Source: Notoacmeibacter sp.
GTDB taxonomy: Bacteria > Pseudomonadota > Alphaproteobacteria > Rhizobiales > Rhizobiaceae
Assembly (NCBI GenBank): GCA_019912385.1
Contig: JAIOIW010000024.1
Span: 1-64,000 of the forward strand
Direction: 5' to 3'
Length of the DNA: 64,000 nucleotides
In this document: piece after piece, positions 8,202 to 16,135 of the stretch
Numbering within the stretch: position 1 is the stretch's first letter
Layout: every line of letters starts with the position of its first letter
Position numbers and translations under genes: made by a program
Notes under the pieces: model-generated
What the model was told of the DNA's origin: nothing
Seen by the model: the letters and a program-made list of their open reading frames with translations, nothing else
Database searches by the model: none

Positions 8202-8840
8202 ATGAACCAGTTGCCTGTAACCGACCTGACACAGCACATGCCTCCCCGCAGGCTCTCGCAAGTATTGTGCGAACTGGCGGAAAAGTCCGACGGGCCGGTA
8301 GCTGTCGCCGCGATCCGCGACGCGCTGGCCGACCGCTCCTTTGCCGCCCTGCTCGCCGTCTTCGCCGCTTTCAACATGCTGCCGCTACCCCCGGGAACCT
8401 CGGTTATCCTGGGGATACCGCTCGTCATCGTCTCGGTGCAAATGATGCTCGGACGCGGCGAGGCCTGGTTGCCGGCATTCCTGCTGCGCAAGAAGGTCAG
8501 CCGCGCCCATTTCGATTACGCGATCCGCAAGCTCGTGCCCTGGCTGCAGTGGCTCGAGCGCTTTGTCAGGCCCCGATACTGGCCGATACCGCGCGCCCAG
8601 ACCGATATCGTGATTGGCGTTATCACTTTCGTTCTTGCAATCGCCGTAGTCGTGCCGGTCCCGCTCGGTAACTGGCTGCCCGCCCTGGCCAGCGCCATCA
8701 TCGCGCTCGCCCTTTCCGAACGCGACGGAGTTCTTCTCGGCGCGGGTTTTGCCGTAGCCGCGATCTCGCTCGCGATCATATTCGCGGTCGTCGAAATTGC
8801 CGGCGCCGCAGCCGGCTGGGTGATCCACGCATTTGTTTGA
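8202..8840 (+). CDS. ExoD-family inner membrane protein
   Basis: A 212-residue protein with the ExoD pattern: a conserved amphipathic start (RRLSQVLCELAEKS, then VAVAAIRDALADRSF), a hydrophobic hairpin rich in Pro/Gly (FNMLPLPPGTSVILGIPLVIVS), and three to four further membrane segments ending at the C-terminus. ExoD was named from exopolysaccharide and alkaline-tolerance mutants of Sinorhizobium; the molecular activity is unknown. The ATG at 8202 starts just before the family-like region. An in-frame ATG at 8130 would add 24 residues that resemble neither a signal peptide nor the family. It sits between the corrinoid/DUF1638 genes and the metF-type set, with no evident functional link to either. 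Confidence 0.78.
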   Translation: MNQLPVTDLTQHMPPRRLSQVLCELAEKSDGPVAVAAIRDALADRSFAALLAVFAAFNMLPLPPGTSVILGIPLVIVSVQMMLGRGEAWLPAFLLRKKVSRAHFDYAIRKLVPWLQWLERFVRPRYWPIPRAQTDIVIGVITFVLAIAVVVPVPLGNWLPALASAIIALALSERDGVLLGAGFAVAAISLAIIFAVVEIAGAAAGWVIHAFV

Positions 8841-9008
8841 GATCTGACACCAGAAGCAGCTTTTAACTCCGCCGATCGGATATGCAGGCCGGGCAAGGCC
8901 ACTTGCCTGTCCCGCGTCGTTTTTGAATTGGCGCGCGTCGCCTCGCAGCAAGCGGCGGCATTTCACCTGCGGCAAAGCTGAGCAGGCTTACCGGAACGGA
9001 ACTCGGAA

Positions 9009-9311
9009 ATGGCTGATCTCATCATCGTCTATTGGCGCGACATACCGGCGCAAATCATGGTCAGGCAGGGTCGCCGGTCCGCCAGGCGTGAATTGCCGGT
9101 CCGCTTTGCGGAGGCTATCGACATGGCGGCGATGCGTTCCGGCGCCTCCGGCACCGACGACTATCTCGCCGAGTGGCGGCGTGGGGAGCCGATCGCGGTC
9201 GGTGACGACCTTGACGCTGAGGCTGACCGGGCGGTAGCCGAAATCGAAACGCAGTTTGACAAGGTGCGTCTTGCCGCCCTCGTCAATTCGGGAGGCCGCA
9301 ATGCAGGTTGA
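9009..9311 (+). CDS. Small 'virulence factor' family protein (PF13769-like) of the metF-type operon
   Basis: A 100-residue soluble protein starting MADLIIVYWRDIPAQIMV, which resembles the short proteins named virulence factor (PF13769). These are found next to MetV/MetF-type genes in alphaproteobacteria. The name comes from database transfer; no activity is established. Its coding sequence overlaps the start of the MetV-like gene by 11 bases, so the three genes 9009-10979 form one translationally coupled unit. A structural or assembly role in the split methylenetetrahydrofolate reductase is a reasonable guess. Confidence 0.65.
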   Translation: MADLIIVYWRDIPAQIMVRQGRRSARRELPVRFAEAIDMAAMRSGASGTDDYLAEWRRGEPIAVGDDLDAEADRAVAEIETQFDKVRLAALVNSGGRNAG

Positions 9312-9891
9312 AAAGCCGCCCATCATCACCCAGGCGATCCGGGTACGCCGCGCCCGCGAGAAATCCGAATACCAGCCCCATGGCGTATCGGTGGAAAGCC
9401 GCCGTGGGCGGCGCTACACGATCCGGCTGTGGTCGGTTCGTCATTCGCGCCTGCTGGAATGGTTTTACGACAAGTTTTCCCGCATCTTCCTGACGCTGCA
9501 CCCCTTCTGGAAGGCCGTTGGCTACAACCGCGCGGAGGCGCCGGTCACATTCGTCGAGCGGCGCGTCAAGGGCCTGATGTTCGACTGTCGCATGTGCGGA
9601 CAATGCATCCTGTCGTCGACCGGCATGTCTTGCCCCATGAACTGCCCTAAGCAATTGCGCAACGGACCGTGCGGCGGTGTCCGCGCCAACGGCAATTGCG
9701 AGGTCGAGCCCGACATGCCCTGCGTATGGGTTCAGGCATGGAACGGTGCCACCAACATGCGCCATGGCGAGGACAACATCATGGATGTCCAGAAGCCCGT
9801 CGACCAGTCGACACGCGAAACATCGGCCTGGCTGCGCGTGACTGCAAATGCGGCCGCCGGACGCGACGCTGCAAGGAAAGCTGCCCAATGA
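9301..9891 (+). CDS. MetV-like zinc/Fe-S protein (methylenetetrahydrofolate reductase C-terminal domain)
   Basis: A 196-residue protein. Residues 1-90 are basic and lack a familiar domain. Residues 95-145 hold the MetV-type cysteine cluster (PF12225): Cys96, 99, 102, 111, 115, 124, 133 and 141, including CRMCGQC and GPCGGVR. In acetogens and other bacteria, MetV binds a metal or Fe-S centre and partners the flavoprotein MetF to interconvert methylene- and methyl-tetrahydrofolate. The ATG at 9301 overlaps the previous gene, and the stop overlaps the MetF start as ATGA, which supports a fixed stoichiometry. The frame opens at 9256, but that start lies deep inside the upstream gene. Confidence 0.82.
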   Translation: MQVEKPPIITQAIRVRRAREKSEYQPHGVSVESRRGRRYTIRLWSVRHSRLLEWFYDKFSRIFLTLHPFWKAVGYNRAEAPVTFVERRVKGLMFDCRMCGQCILSSTGMSCPMNCPKQLRNGPCGGVRANGNCEVEPDMPCVWVQAWNGATNMRHGEDNIMDVQKPVDQSTRETSAWLRVTANAAAGRDAARKAAQ

Positions 9892-10979
9892 GCACGACTG
9901 ACGGCAACCCCTCCGATCCTTCGGCATTGCTAGAGCCCTTGCCAGGCCACTCCTCGCGCGGCCGGCTGGAGCGCATCCTGCGCCGCGGCGAATTCGCCGT
10001 CACGACCGAGCTCAATCCGCCTGACAGCGCGAACCCGCAGGACGTCTATGATCGGGCGGCCATTTTCGAAGGATGGGTCGACGGTATCAACGCGGTCGAC
10101 GCTTCCGGCGCCAACTGCCACATGTCGTCGGTCGGCATCTGCGCCCTGCTGACACGCATGGGCTACGCACCGATCCTGCAGATCGCCTGCCGCGACAAGA
10201 ACCGCATCGCCATTCAGGGCGATATCCTCGGCGCCTCCGCCATGGGCGTGCAGAACATCCTGTGTTTGACCGGCGACGGCGTGCAGGCCGGCGACCAGCC
10301 CGGCGCCAAGCCGGTTTTCGACCTCGACTCCATGTCGCTGCTGGAAACCGCGCGCACCATGCGCGACGAAGGCCGCTTCCTGTCGGGCCGAAAGCTGACC
10401 ACGCCACCAGCCGTGTTTCTCGGCGCTGTCATCAATCCCTTCGCACCGCCCTTCGACTTCCGTCCGATGCGCCTTGCCAAGAAGATCGCCGCCGGTGCGC
10501 AATTCGTGCAGAGCCAGTATTGCTACGACATCCCGATGCTGCGCGAATACATGAAGCGCGTGCGCGACATGGGCCTCGACGAGGAGTGTTTCATCCTGAT
10601 CGGTGTCGGACCGCTGGCCTCGGCGCGCACGGCGCGCTGGATGCGCGCCAACGTGCCCGGCGTGCACATCCCCGACGAGATAATCAAGCGGCTGGAAGGC
10701 GCTGAAAAACAAAAGGAAGAAGGCAAGCGCCTCTGCATCGACATCATGCAGGAGGTCAAGGAGATCGATGGCGTTTCCGGCATCCATGTCATGGCCTACC
10801 GCCAGGAGGAGTTCGTAGCCGAGATCGTCCACGAATCCGCCGTCCTGAAGGGCCGCAAACCGTGGCGGCGCGAGGCCATGCCCGGCGACATGGCCGTGGC
10901 CGAACGCATGGAACACATTCTCCATGAGGAAATCGAAAAGCCCGCTGCGAAGGTCGAGGAGGCCGCCGGCGATTCATGA
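9888..10979 (+). CDS. metF: Methylenetetrahydrofolate reductase (MetF-type)
   Basis: A 363-residue TIM-barrel flavoprotein of the MTHFR family. It shows the conserved substrate-side segment FAVTTELNPPDS near residue 45, LTGDG near residue 125, and GAQFVQSQYCYD near residue 205. Family members reduce 5,10-methylene-THF to 5-methyl-THF with NAD(P)H or ferredoxin; the reverse reaction is possible when methyl groups enter from betaines. The start at 9888 overlaps the MetV-like stop. It is somewhat longer than E. coli MetF (about 296 residues), with extra C-terminal sequence. It could feed methyl groups to methionine synthesis or oxidise methyl groups released by MttB enzymes. Direction cannot be deduced from sequence. 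Confidence 0.87.
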   Translation: MSTTDGNPSDPSALLEPLPGHSSRGRLERILRRGEFAVTTELNPPDSANPQDVYDRAAIFEGWVDGINAVDASGANCHMSSVGICALLTRMGYAPILQIACRDKNRIAIQGDILGASAMGVQNILCLTGDGVQAGDQPGAKPVFDLDSMSLLETARTMRDEGRFLSGRKLTTPPAVFLGAVINPFAPPFDFRPMRLAKKIAAGAQFVQSQYCYDIPMLREYMKRVRDMGLDEECFILIGVGPLASARTARWMRANVPGVHIPDEIIKRLEGAEKQKEEGKRLCIDIMQEVKEIDGVSGIHVMAYRQEEFVAEIVHESAVLKGRKPWRREAMPGDMAVAERMEHILHEEIEKPAAKVEEAAGDS

Positions 10980-11029
10980 AGCCGCTTCCGTCCGCGGGGC
11001 GCAGGCAACTTGCAACCAAAGAGATAACG

Positions 11030-11049
11030 ATATAAAGAAGTCTTTATAT
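11030..11049. promoter_or_regulatory. Palindromic operator upstream of the methyltetrahydrofolate methyltransferase gene
   Basis: A perfect 9-2-9 inverted repeat, ATATAAAGA-AG-TCTTTATAT, flanked by G and C so that the symmetry extends to 22 bases. It ends 16 bases before the ATG at 11066, so it overlaps the leader and probably blocks initiation or early elongation when bound. It is identical in both arms to the site at 212-231. A methionine-cycle repressor such as SahR is the likely ligand. Confidence 0.78.
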
Positions 11050-11065
11050 CATTACGGAGAACCCC

Positions 11066-12028
11066 ATGACCCGCACTATCGTCGCCTCCGCGACAAAGGA
11101 AATCGTCATCGGCTTTGACCAGCCCTTCTGCGTCATCGGCGAGCGCATCAACCCGACGGGCCGCAAGAAACTCGCCGCCGAGATGGTCGCCGGCGATTTC
11201 TCGACCGTCGAGAAGGACGCGCTGGAGCAGGTGGCCGCGGGCGCAACCATGCTGGACGTCAATGCCGGCGTCACCGCGGTCGATCCGAACGCAACCGAAC
11301 CCGCGCTTCTGGTCAGGACGCTGGAGATCGTCCAAAGCCTCGTCAACGTGCCGCTGTCGATCGACAGTTCGGTGACGGCCGCGATCGAGGCCGGACTCAA
11401 GGTCGCCAAGGGCCGCCCGCTGGTCAATTCCGTCACGGGCGAGGAGGAAAAGCTCGAAGCGATCCTGCCGCTGATCAAGAAATACAATGTGCCCGTCGTT
11501 GCCATCTCCAATGACGAGACCGGTATTTCGGAAGACCCGGACGTCCGCTTCGAGGTCGCCAGGAAGATCGTCCAGCGCGCCGCCGACTACGGCATTCCCG
11601 CCTACGATATCGTGGTCGATCCGCTGGTCATGCCGATCGGCGCCATGGGCACGGCCGGCAAGCAGGTGTTCGCCCTGCTGCGCCGCCTGCGCGAGGAGCT
11701 GAAGGTCAACACGACCTGCGGCCTGTCCAACATCTCCTTCGGCCTGCCCCACCGCCACGGTATCAATGCCGGCTTCATCCCCATGGTCATCGGCGCCGGC
11801 ATGACGTCTGCCATCATGAACCCCTGCCGCCCGCAGGAAATGGAGGCCGTGCGCGCCGCCAACGTGCTCAACGGCACCGATCCCGACTGCATGACCTGGA
11901 TCAGGACCTACAAGGACTACCAGCCGCATGCCGCGGGCTCCCCGGCAGCCGCCGCACCGGCACCGGCCGGTGGCGACAGCGGCGGACGCCGCCGCGGTGG
12001 CCGCGAGGCGCGGCTGGCGCGGGGATAG
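11066..12028 (+). CDS. Methyltetrahydrofolate:corrinoid methyltransferase (pterin-binding enzyme)
   Basis: A 320-residue TIM-barrel of the pterin-binding family (AcsE/MtgA/MtvA and the folate domain of MetH). It shows GERINPTGRKK at about residue 25, MLDVNAG at 62, PLSIDSS at 98, NSVTGEEEK at 120, ISNDETG near 145 and a terminal GLSNISFGLP near 225. It transfers methyl between 5-methyl-THF and the cobalamin of a corrinoid protein. The last 35 residues are Ala/Pro then Arg-rich and probably disordered. It lies just behind the palindromic operator and 48 bases before the reactivase gene, so the two form an operon. Together with the genes at 268 and 6673 it completes the three catalytic parts of a split methionine synthase, and it could equally receive methyl groups from MttB. 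Confidence 0.9.
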   Translation: MTRTIVASATKEIVIGFDQPFCVIGERINPTGRKKLAAEMVAGDFSTVEKDALEQVAAGATMLDVNAGVTAVDPNATEPALLVRTLEIVQSLVNVPLSIDSSVTAAIEAGLKVAKGRPLVNSVTGEEEKLEAILPLIKKYNVPVVAISNDETGISEDPDVRFEVARKIVQRAADYGIPAYDIVVDPLVMPIGAMGTAGKQVFALLRRLREELKVNTTCGLSNISFGLPHRHGINAGFIPMVIGAGMTSAIMNPCRPQEMEAVRAANVLNGTDPDCMTWIRTYKDYQPHAAGSPAAAAPAPAGGDSGGRRRGGREARLARG

Positions 12029-12076
12029 GAGAAACCTCATTGCCCCATCTCAGCCCCCCACCCTTGCCGGGCATCC

Positions 12077-14131
12077 ATGACTGACCCCCTCGTCCTGTTC
12101 ATGCCATCGGGCAAGCGCGGGCGCTTCCCCAGGGGAACGCCTGTGCTCGAGGCTGCCCGCCAGCTCGGGGTCTATGTCGAGAGCGTGTGCGGCGGGCGCG
12201 GCATCTGCGGGCGCTGCCAGGTCGAGGTCACCGAAGGCCACTTCGCCAAGCACAAGATCACCTCGTCGGCCGACCACATCTCGCCCGTCGGCCCCAAGGA
12301 ACTGCGCTATGCCGAAAAGCGCGAGATCAAGCGCGGACGCCGCCTGTCCTGTTCCGCCACGATCGAGGGCGATCTCGTCATCGACGTGCCGCAGGACGCC
12401 GTGGTCAATGCCCAGGTCGTGCGCAAGAAGGCGACCGACCGCATCATCGAGCGCTATCCGGCTGTCCACCTGTGCTATGTCGAGGTCGACGAACCCGACA
12501 TGCATGCGCCGCTGGGAGATCTCGACCGGCTGAAGGCTGCGCTCCGGCGCGATTGGGAATACGAGCGGCTCGAGACCGATTTCGCGCTCGTTCCGCAGGT
12601 TCAATCCATCTTGCGCGCCGGCAAATGGGCCGTCACCGCTGCGGTGTATCACGATGAGGAGGCCGATGCCGGACGCATCATCGCGCTTTGGCCCGGCCTG
12701 CACAACCAGGCCTACGGGGTCGCCTGCGACATCGGGTCGACCACCATCGCCATGCACCTGGTGTCGCTGCTGTCGGGCCGCATCGTCGCATCGTCCGGCG
12801 CGACCAACCCGCAGATCCGCTTCGGCGAGGACCTGATGAGCCGGGTCTCCTACGTGATGATGAACCCGGACGGCCGCGAGGCAATGACCACGGCGGTGCG
12901 CGCGGCGATCGACGAACTGATCGGCAAGGTGTGCGCTGAAGGCGGCGTCGGTCGCAACGATATCCTGGACCTCGTCTTCGTGGGCAATCCGGTAATGCAC
13001 CATCTCTTCCTCGGCATCGATCCGACCGAGCTTGGCGGCGCGCCCTTTGCGCTTGCCGTTTCGGGCGCGATTCACCTGCGCGCCGCCGAACTCGGCCTTG
13101 GCGTCAATGCCGGTGCCCGCACCTACATCCTGCCCTGCATCGCCGGCCATGTCGGCGCGGATTCGGCAGGCGCCACATTGTCGGAAGGCCCGCACCGCCA
13201 GGACGATATGATGCTGCTGGTCGATGTCGGCACCAATGCCGAGATCGTGCTCGGCAACGCCGAACGCGTTGTCGCCTGTTCCTCGCCCACCGGCCCGGCC
13301 TTCGAAGGCGCGGAGATCTCCGGCGGCCAGCGCGCCGCTCCCGGCGCCATCGAGCGCGTACGCATCGATCCCGAGACGCTGGAACCGCGCTACCGCGTCA
13401 TCGGCGTCGAGCAATGGTCGAACGAGGACGGCTTCGAAGAGGCCGCCGGCGCGACCGGCGTAACCGGCATATGCGGCTCAGGCATCATCGAGGTGATCGC
13501 CGAGATGTTCCTGACCGGCATCATATCCGAGGATGGCGTCATCGACGGTGCACTTGCCGCCACGACGCAGCGTATCGTCGAGAGCGGGCGTACCTTCTCC
13601 TATGTCCTGAAGAACGGCGAGCCGCAGATCACAGTCACACAGAACGACGTTCGCGCCATACAGCTCGCCAAGGCCGCGCTCTATGCCGGCATCCGCCTGC
13701 TGATGGACAAGCAGGGCGTCGATCATGTCGACAGCATCCGGTTTGCCGGCGCGTTCGGCTCCTTCATCGATCCGAAATACGCCATGGTGCTCGGTCTGAT
13801 CCCCGATTGCGACCTCGAAAAGGTCAAGGCGGTCGGCAATGCCGCCGGCGACGGTGCGCTGATGGCACTGCTCAACCGCAACCACCGCCGCGAGATCGAG
13901 CAGACGGTGCGCCGAATAGAGAAGATCGAGACCGCGCTGGAGCCTGCTTTCCAGCAGCTTTTTGTCAATGCCATGGCGCTGCCCAACAAGGTCGATCCGT
14001 TCCCGAAACTGGCCGCGGCCGTCAGGCTGCCCGAGCGCAAGGTGCTTGGCGGCGATGACGGTCCGGACGGGAGCGCACGGCCGAGACGCCGCTCGCGCGA
14101 GGAGCGCGACGCCAGGCGCCAGCGGGGTTGA
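12077..14131 (+). CDS. RACE/RamA-type corrinoid reactivase (2Fe-2S domain plus ASKHA ATPase, DUF4445)
   Basis: A 684-residue cytoplasmic protein. The N-terminal plant-type 2Fe-2S domain has Cys38, 44, 47 and 92 (CGGRGICGRC, then SCSA). A linker follows, then an ASKHA-fold ATPase from about residue 210, with phosphate loops CDIGSTTIAMHL and VDVGTNAEIVLG and a C-terminal FAGAFGSFIDPKYA. Reductive activators of corrinoid enzymes use ATP to return oxidised cob(II)alamin to the active cob(I) state. The RamA-type 4Fe-4S tail is absent; this is the short bacterial form. It is downstream of the folate methyltransferase and shares its operator. In organisms with split MetH that lack the usual reactivation domain, such a protein can supply that function, and it could serve both MttB enzymes as well. 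The C-terminus is Arg-rich. Confidence 0.9.
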   Translation: MTDPLVLFMPSGKRGRFPRGTPVLEAARQLGVYVESVCGGRGICGRCQVEVTEGHFAKHKITSSADHISPVGPKELRYAEKREIKRGRRLSCSATIEGDLVIDVPQDAVVNAQVVRKKATDRIIERYPAVHLCYVEVDEPDMHAPLGDLDRLKAALRRDWEYERLETDFALVPQVQSILRAGKWAVTAAVYHDEEADAGRIIALWPGLHNQAYGVACDIGSTTIAMHLVSLLSGRIVASSGATNPQIRFGEDLMSRVSYVMMNPDGREAMTTAVRAAIDELIGKVCAEGGVGRNDILDLVFVGNPVMHHLFLGIDPTELGGAPFALAVSGAIHLRAAELGLGVNAGARTYILPCIAGHVGADSAGATLSEGPHRQDDMMLLVDVGTNAEIVLGNAERVVACSSPTGPAFEGAEISGGQRAAPGAIERVRIDPETLEPRYRVIGVEQWSNEDGFEEAAGATGVTGICGSGIIEVIAEMFLTGIISEDGVIDGALAATTQRIVESGRTFSYVLKNGEPQITVTQNDVRAIQLAKAALYAGIRLLMDKQGVDHVDSIRFAGAFGSFIDPKYAMVLGLIPDCDLEKVKAVGNAAGDGALMALLNRNHRREIEQTVRRIEKIETALEPAFQQLFVNAMALPNKVDPFPKLAAAVRLPERKVLGGDDGPDGSARPRRRSREERDARRQRG

Positions 14132-14218
14132 CCCGCCCGTTTAAAGCCGGTCTTGTTCGCGATCTGTTGCTGAATCGATGCGCTCCGGTCGCCGCGACCG
14201 GAAGCCGCCGGGGGGACC

Positions 14219-15106
14219 ATGCCAAGCTTCAAGAGCCACATATTCGCTTTCGTTCTCAAGCACACGCGCAAGAAATCCTTCGCCTCGGTCCAGGGCATGC
14301 ACAAACGCCTCAAGGATGCGCGGCGAAACGGCGACTACGCCCCGCCTGAAACGGTGAAGCAACGCGTCGACATCACCGAGCGCGCGGTCGGCACCATGCC
14401 GGTCTTTGAGGTGACGCCCAAGGGCGGCGCGGGCGATCGGCGCATCCTCTACCTGCATGGCGGCGCCTATCTCTTCGAGATCACCGCCCATCACTGGAAG
14501 CTGGTCGCCGAAATGGCCGAGCGGCTGGACGCCCACGTCACAGTCCCGATCTATCCGCTGGCGCCGGAGACAATGGCGCCCGGCATCGTCGAGGCCGGCA
14601 TGGCGCTCTACCGCGACGTGCTGGCGCAGACCCCGGCCGACAAGGTTGTCCTCATGGGCGATTCCGCCGGCGGCAACATGGCCGTGGTCATGGCGATGAC
14701 GGCGGCCGGGGAAAACCTGCCGCAGCCGGCCGCGATGGTTCTGATCTCGCCGGCGCTCGACCTCTCCATGTCCAATCCCGCGATCCATGAGGTGGAAAAG
14801 ACCGATCCGTGGCTCGGCACCCCCGGCGGGCTTGAAGCAACCAGACTCTATGCCGGCGACATGGACTTCACCGACTGGCGCATCAGTCCGCTCTATGGCG
14901 ACGTCTCGGTGCTGCCGCGAACCCTGCTGCTGACCGGTACGCGCGACATACTCAATCCCGACACCCGCGTCTTTGCCGACAAGGCACGCGGCGCGGGCAT
15001 CGACGTCGAACTCGTCGAGGCAAAGGGCATGTTCCACGTCTGGCCGCTACTCGACATGCCGGAAGCACACGAAGCACGCGACCGCATGGTCGCCTTTCTG
15101 CAGTAA
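14219..15106 (+). CDS. Alpha/beta hydrolase of the hormone-sensitive-lipase type
   Basis: A 295-residue soluble esterase/lipase-like protein. It has the oxyanion motif LHGGAYLF near residue 79, the nucleophile elbow GDSAGGN near residue 145, a catalytic Asp in the LTGTRDIL segment and a His in GMFHVWPL near the C-terminus, so the triad looks complete. No signal peptide is present. It follows the reactivase gene by 87 bases; a small perfect hairpin (CCGGTCG/CGACCGG) lies between them, so separate transcription is likely. The start has the purine-rich stretch GGGGGACC immediately before it. Family members cleave short acyl esters; the substrate is unknown. Confidence 0.85.
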   Translation: MPSFKSHIFAFVLKHTRKKSFASVQGMHKRLKDARRNGDYAPPETVKQRVDITERAVGTMPVFEVTPKGGAGDRRILYLHGGAYLFEITAHHWKLVAEMAERLDAHVTVPIYPLAPETMAPGIVEAGMALYRDVLAQTPADKVVLMGDSAGGNMAVVMAMTAAGENLPQPAAMVLISPALDLSMSNPAIHEVEKTDPWLGTPGGLEATRLYAGDMDFTDWRISPLYGDVSVLPRTLLLTGTRDILNPDTRVFADKARGAGIDVELVEAKGMFHVWPLLDMPEAHEARDRMVAFLQ

Positions 15107-15123
15107 GACATGGTTGTCCAAGC

Positions 15124-15204
15124 GGCTAGTGGAACGAATTTGACATTCGATTTCGAGGTCGGCATCAAGCGGGTTTAGAATGTCAAATTCGTTCCGCTAG
15201 CCGA
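15124..15204. repeat. 26-bp near-perfect inverted repeat at the 3' end of the ligD-like gene
   Basis: The left arm, 15124-15149, begins CGGCTAGTGGAACG. The right arm, 15179-15204, is its reverse complement with a single mismatch. A 29-base spacer separates them. The right arm contains the stop and last codons of the minus-strand LigD-like gene. The arms are long for a terminator and no T tract follows, so a dispersed REP/MITE-like element is more likely. I have an unverified impression that similar sequences are common in rhizobial genomes. Confidence 0.7.
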
Positions 15205-16096
15205 CCGCGTCGAGCATGCCCCGGGTGATCGCCTGCCGCCACCCCGCGCTCTGCGCCCATGGGTCGGGTCTTGCGAGCCGTTCGGCCATATCGCCGATGC
15301 CAAAGCTGTTTGCGGCTTCGACCCCCTCCAGTTCGTCCCAGGAAACAGGCGTGGCGACCGGCGCGCCGGCTTTCGCCCGCGTCGAGTAGGGCGCAATCGC
15401 CGTTGCCGAGCGCTCGTTGCGCAGCCAGTCGATATAGATGCGGCCGGCACGCTTCTCCTTCGCGGCTTGCGCCACATACCGCTCGGAGTCCTCGCTTGCC
15501 ATCCGCATCGCAAGGCCGCGCGCAAACTGCTTGACCTCAGGCCATTCCGCCCGGCATTCGAGCGGCGCAACGACATGGATGCCCTTTCCGCCCGTCACCA
15601 GGGCGACGGACTTCAGACCGAATGCATCCAGCCTGTCGCGCACCGCGAATGCCGCCCGGCGCACATCGGCAAAGCCCAATGCTTCGTCGGGATCGAGATC
15701 GAACACGAGGCGGTCCGGCCGCTCGATGTCGCCGATGCGCGATCCCCAGATGTGGAATTCCAGCACCGACATCTGCACGGCCGCGATGATGCCTTTCAGA
15801 TCATCGACATAGAGATAGTCATCCCTGCCGCCATCCTTCTGCGAAATCTCGATGCGCCTGATGGCATCGGGGAAACCCGCGCCGCCGTGGCGCTGGTAGA
15901 AGCACTGGTCGCTGTCGCCGTCCGGACAGCGCACGAAGCTGACGGGGCGGTTTCCGACATGCGGCAGCATGCGCTCCGCCACCCGTTCGTAGTGGGCCGC
16001 GAGTCCGGCTTTGGTCGCCCCCTGCCCCGCAAACAGCACCTTGTCTGGGTTCGAAAGACGAATCCCGGCGATCTCGACCTGTTTCTGCTCGTCCAA
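15197..16096 (-). CDS. Stand-alone LigD-type polymerase/primase domain protein
   Basis: A 299-residue archaeo-eukaryotic primase-fold protein matching the polymerase domain of bacterial DNA ligase D. It shows DKVLFAGQGATKAGLAAHY at the N-terminus, CFYQRH near residue 66, the acidic metal pair in FDLDPDE near 131, the nucleotide site TGGKGIHVV near 167 and IDWLRNERSATAIAPYS near 222. LigD polymerases add ribo- and deoxyribonucleotides during non-homologous end joining. No ligase or phosphoesterase domain and no Ku gene is in the window. The first codon in the frame is TTG at 16096 and no ATG occurs for about 40 codons, so TTG is the probable start. It follows the LysR gene on the same strand by 39 bases. 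Confidence 0.85.
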   Translation of the reverse strand: MDEQKQVEIAGIRLSNPDKVLFAGQGATKAGLAAHYERVAERMLPHVGNRPVSFVRCPDGDSDQCFYQRHGGAGFPDAIRRIEISQKDGGRDDYLYVDDLKGIIAAVQMSVLEFHIWGSRIGDIERPDRLVFDLDPDEALGFADVRRAAFAVRDRLDAFGLKSVALVTGGKGIHVVAPLECRAEWPEVKQFARGLAMRMASEDSERYVAQAAKEKRAGRIYIDWLRNERSATAIAPYSTRAKAGAPVATPVSWDELEGVEAANSFGIGDMAERLARPDPWAQSAGWRQAITRGMLDAVG

Positions 16097-16135
16097 GAGA
16101 ATATCCCGGTTATGGCGCAGCGCCCGGTCCCGCCC

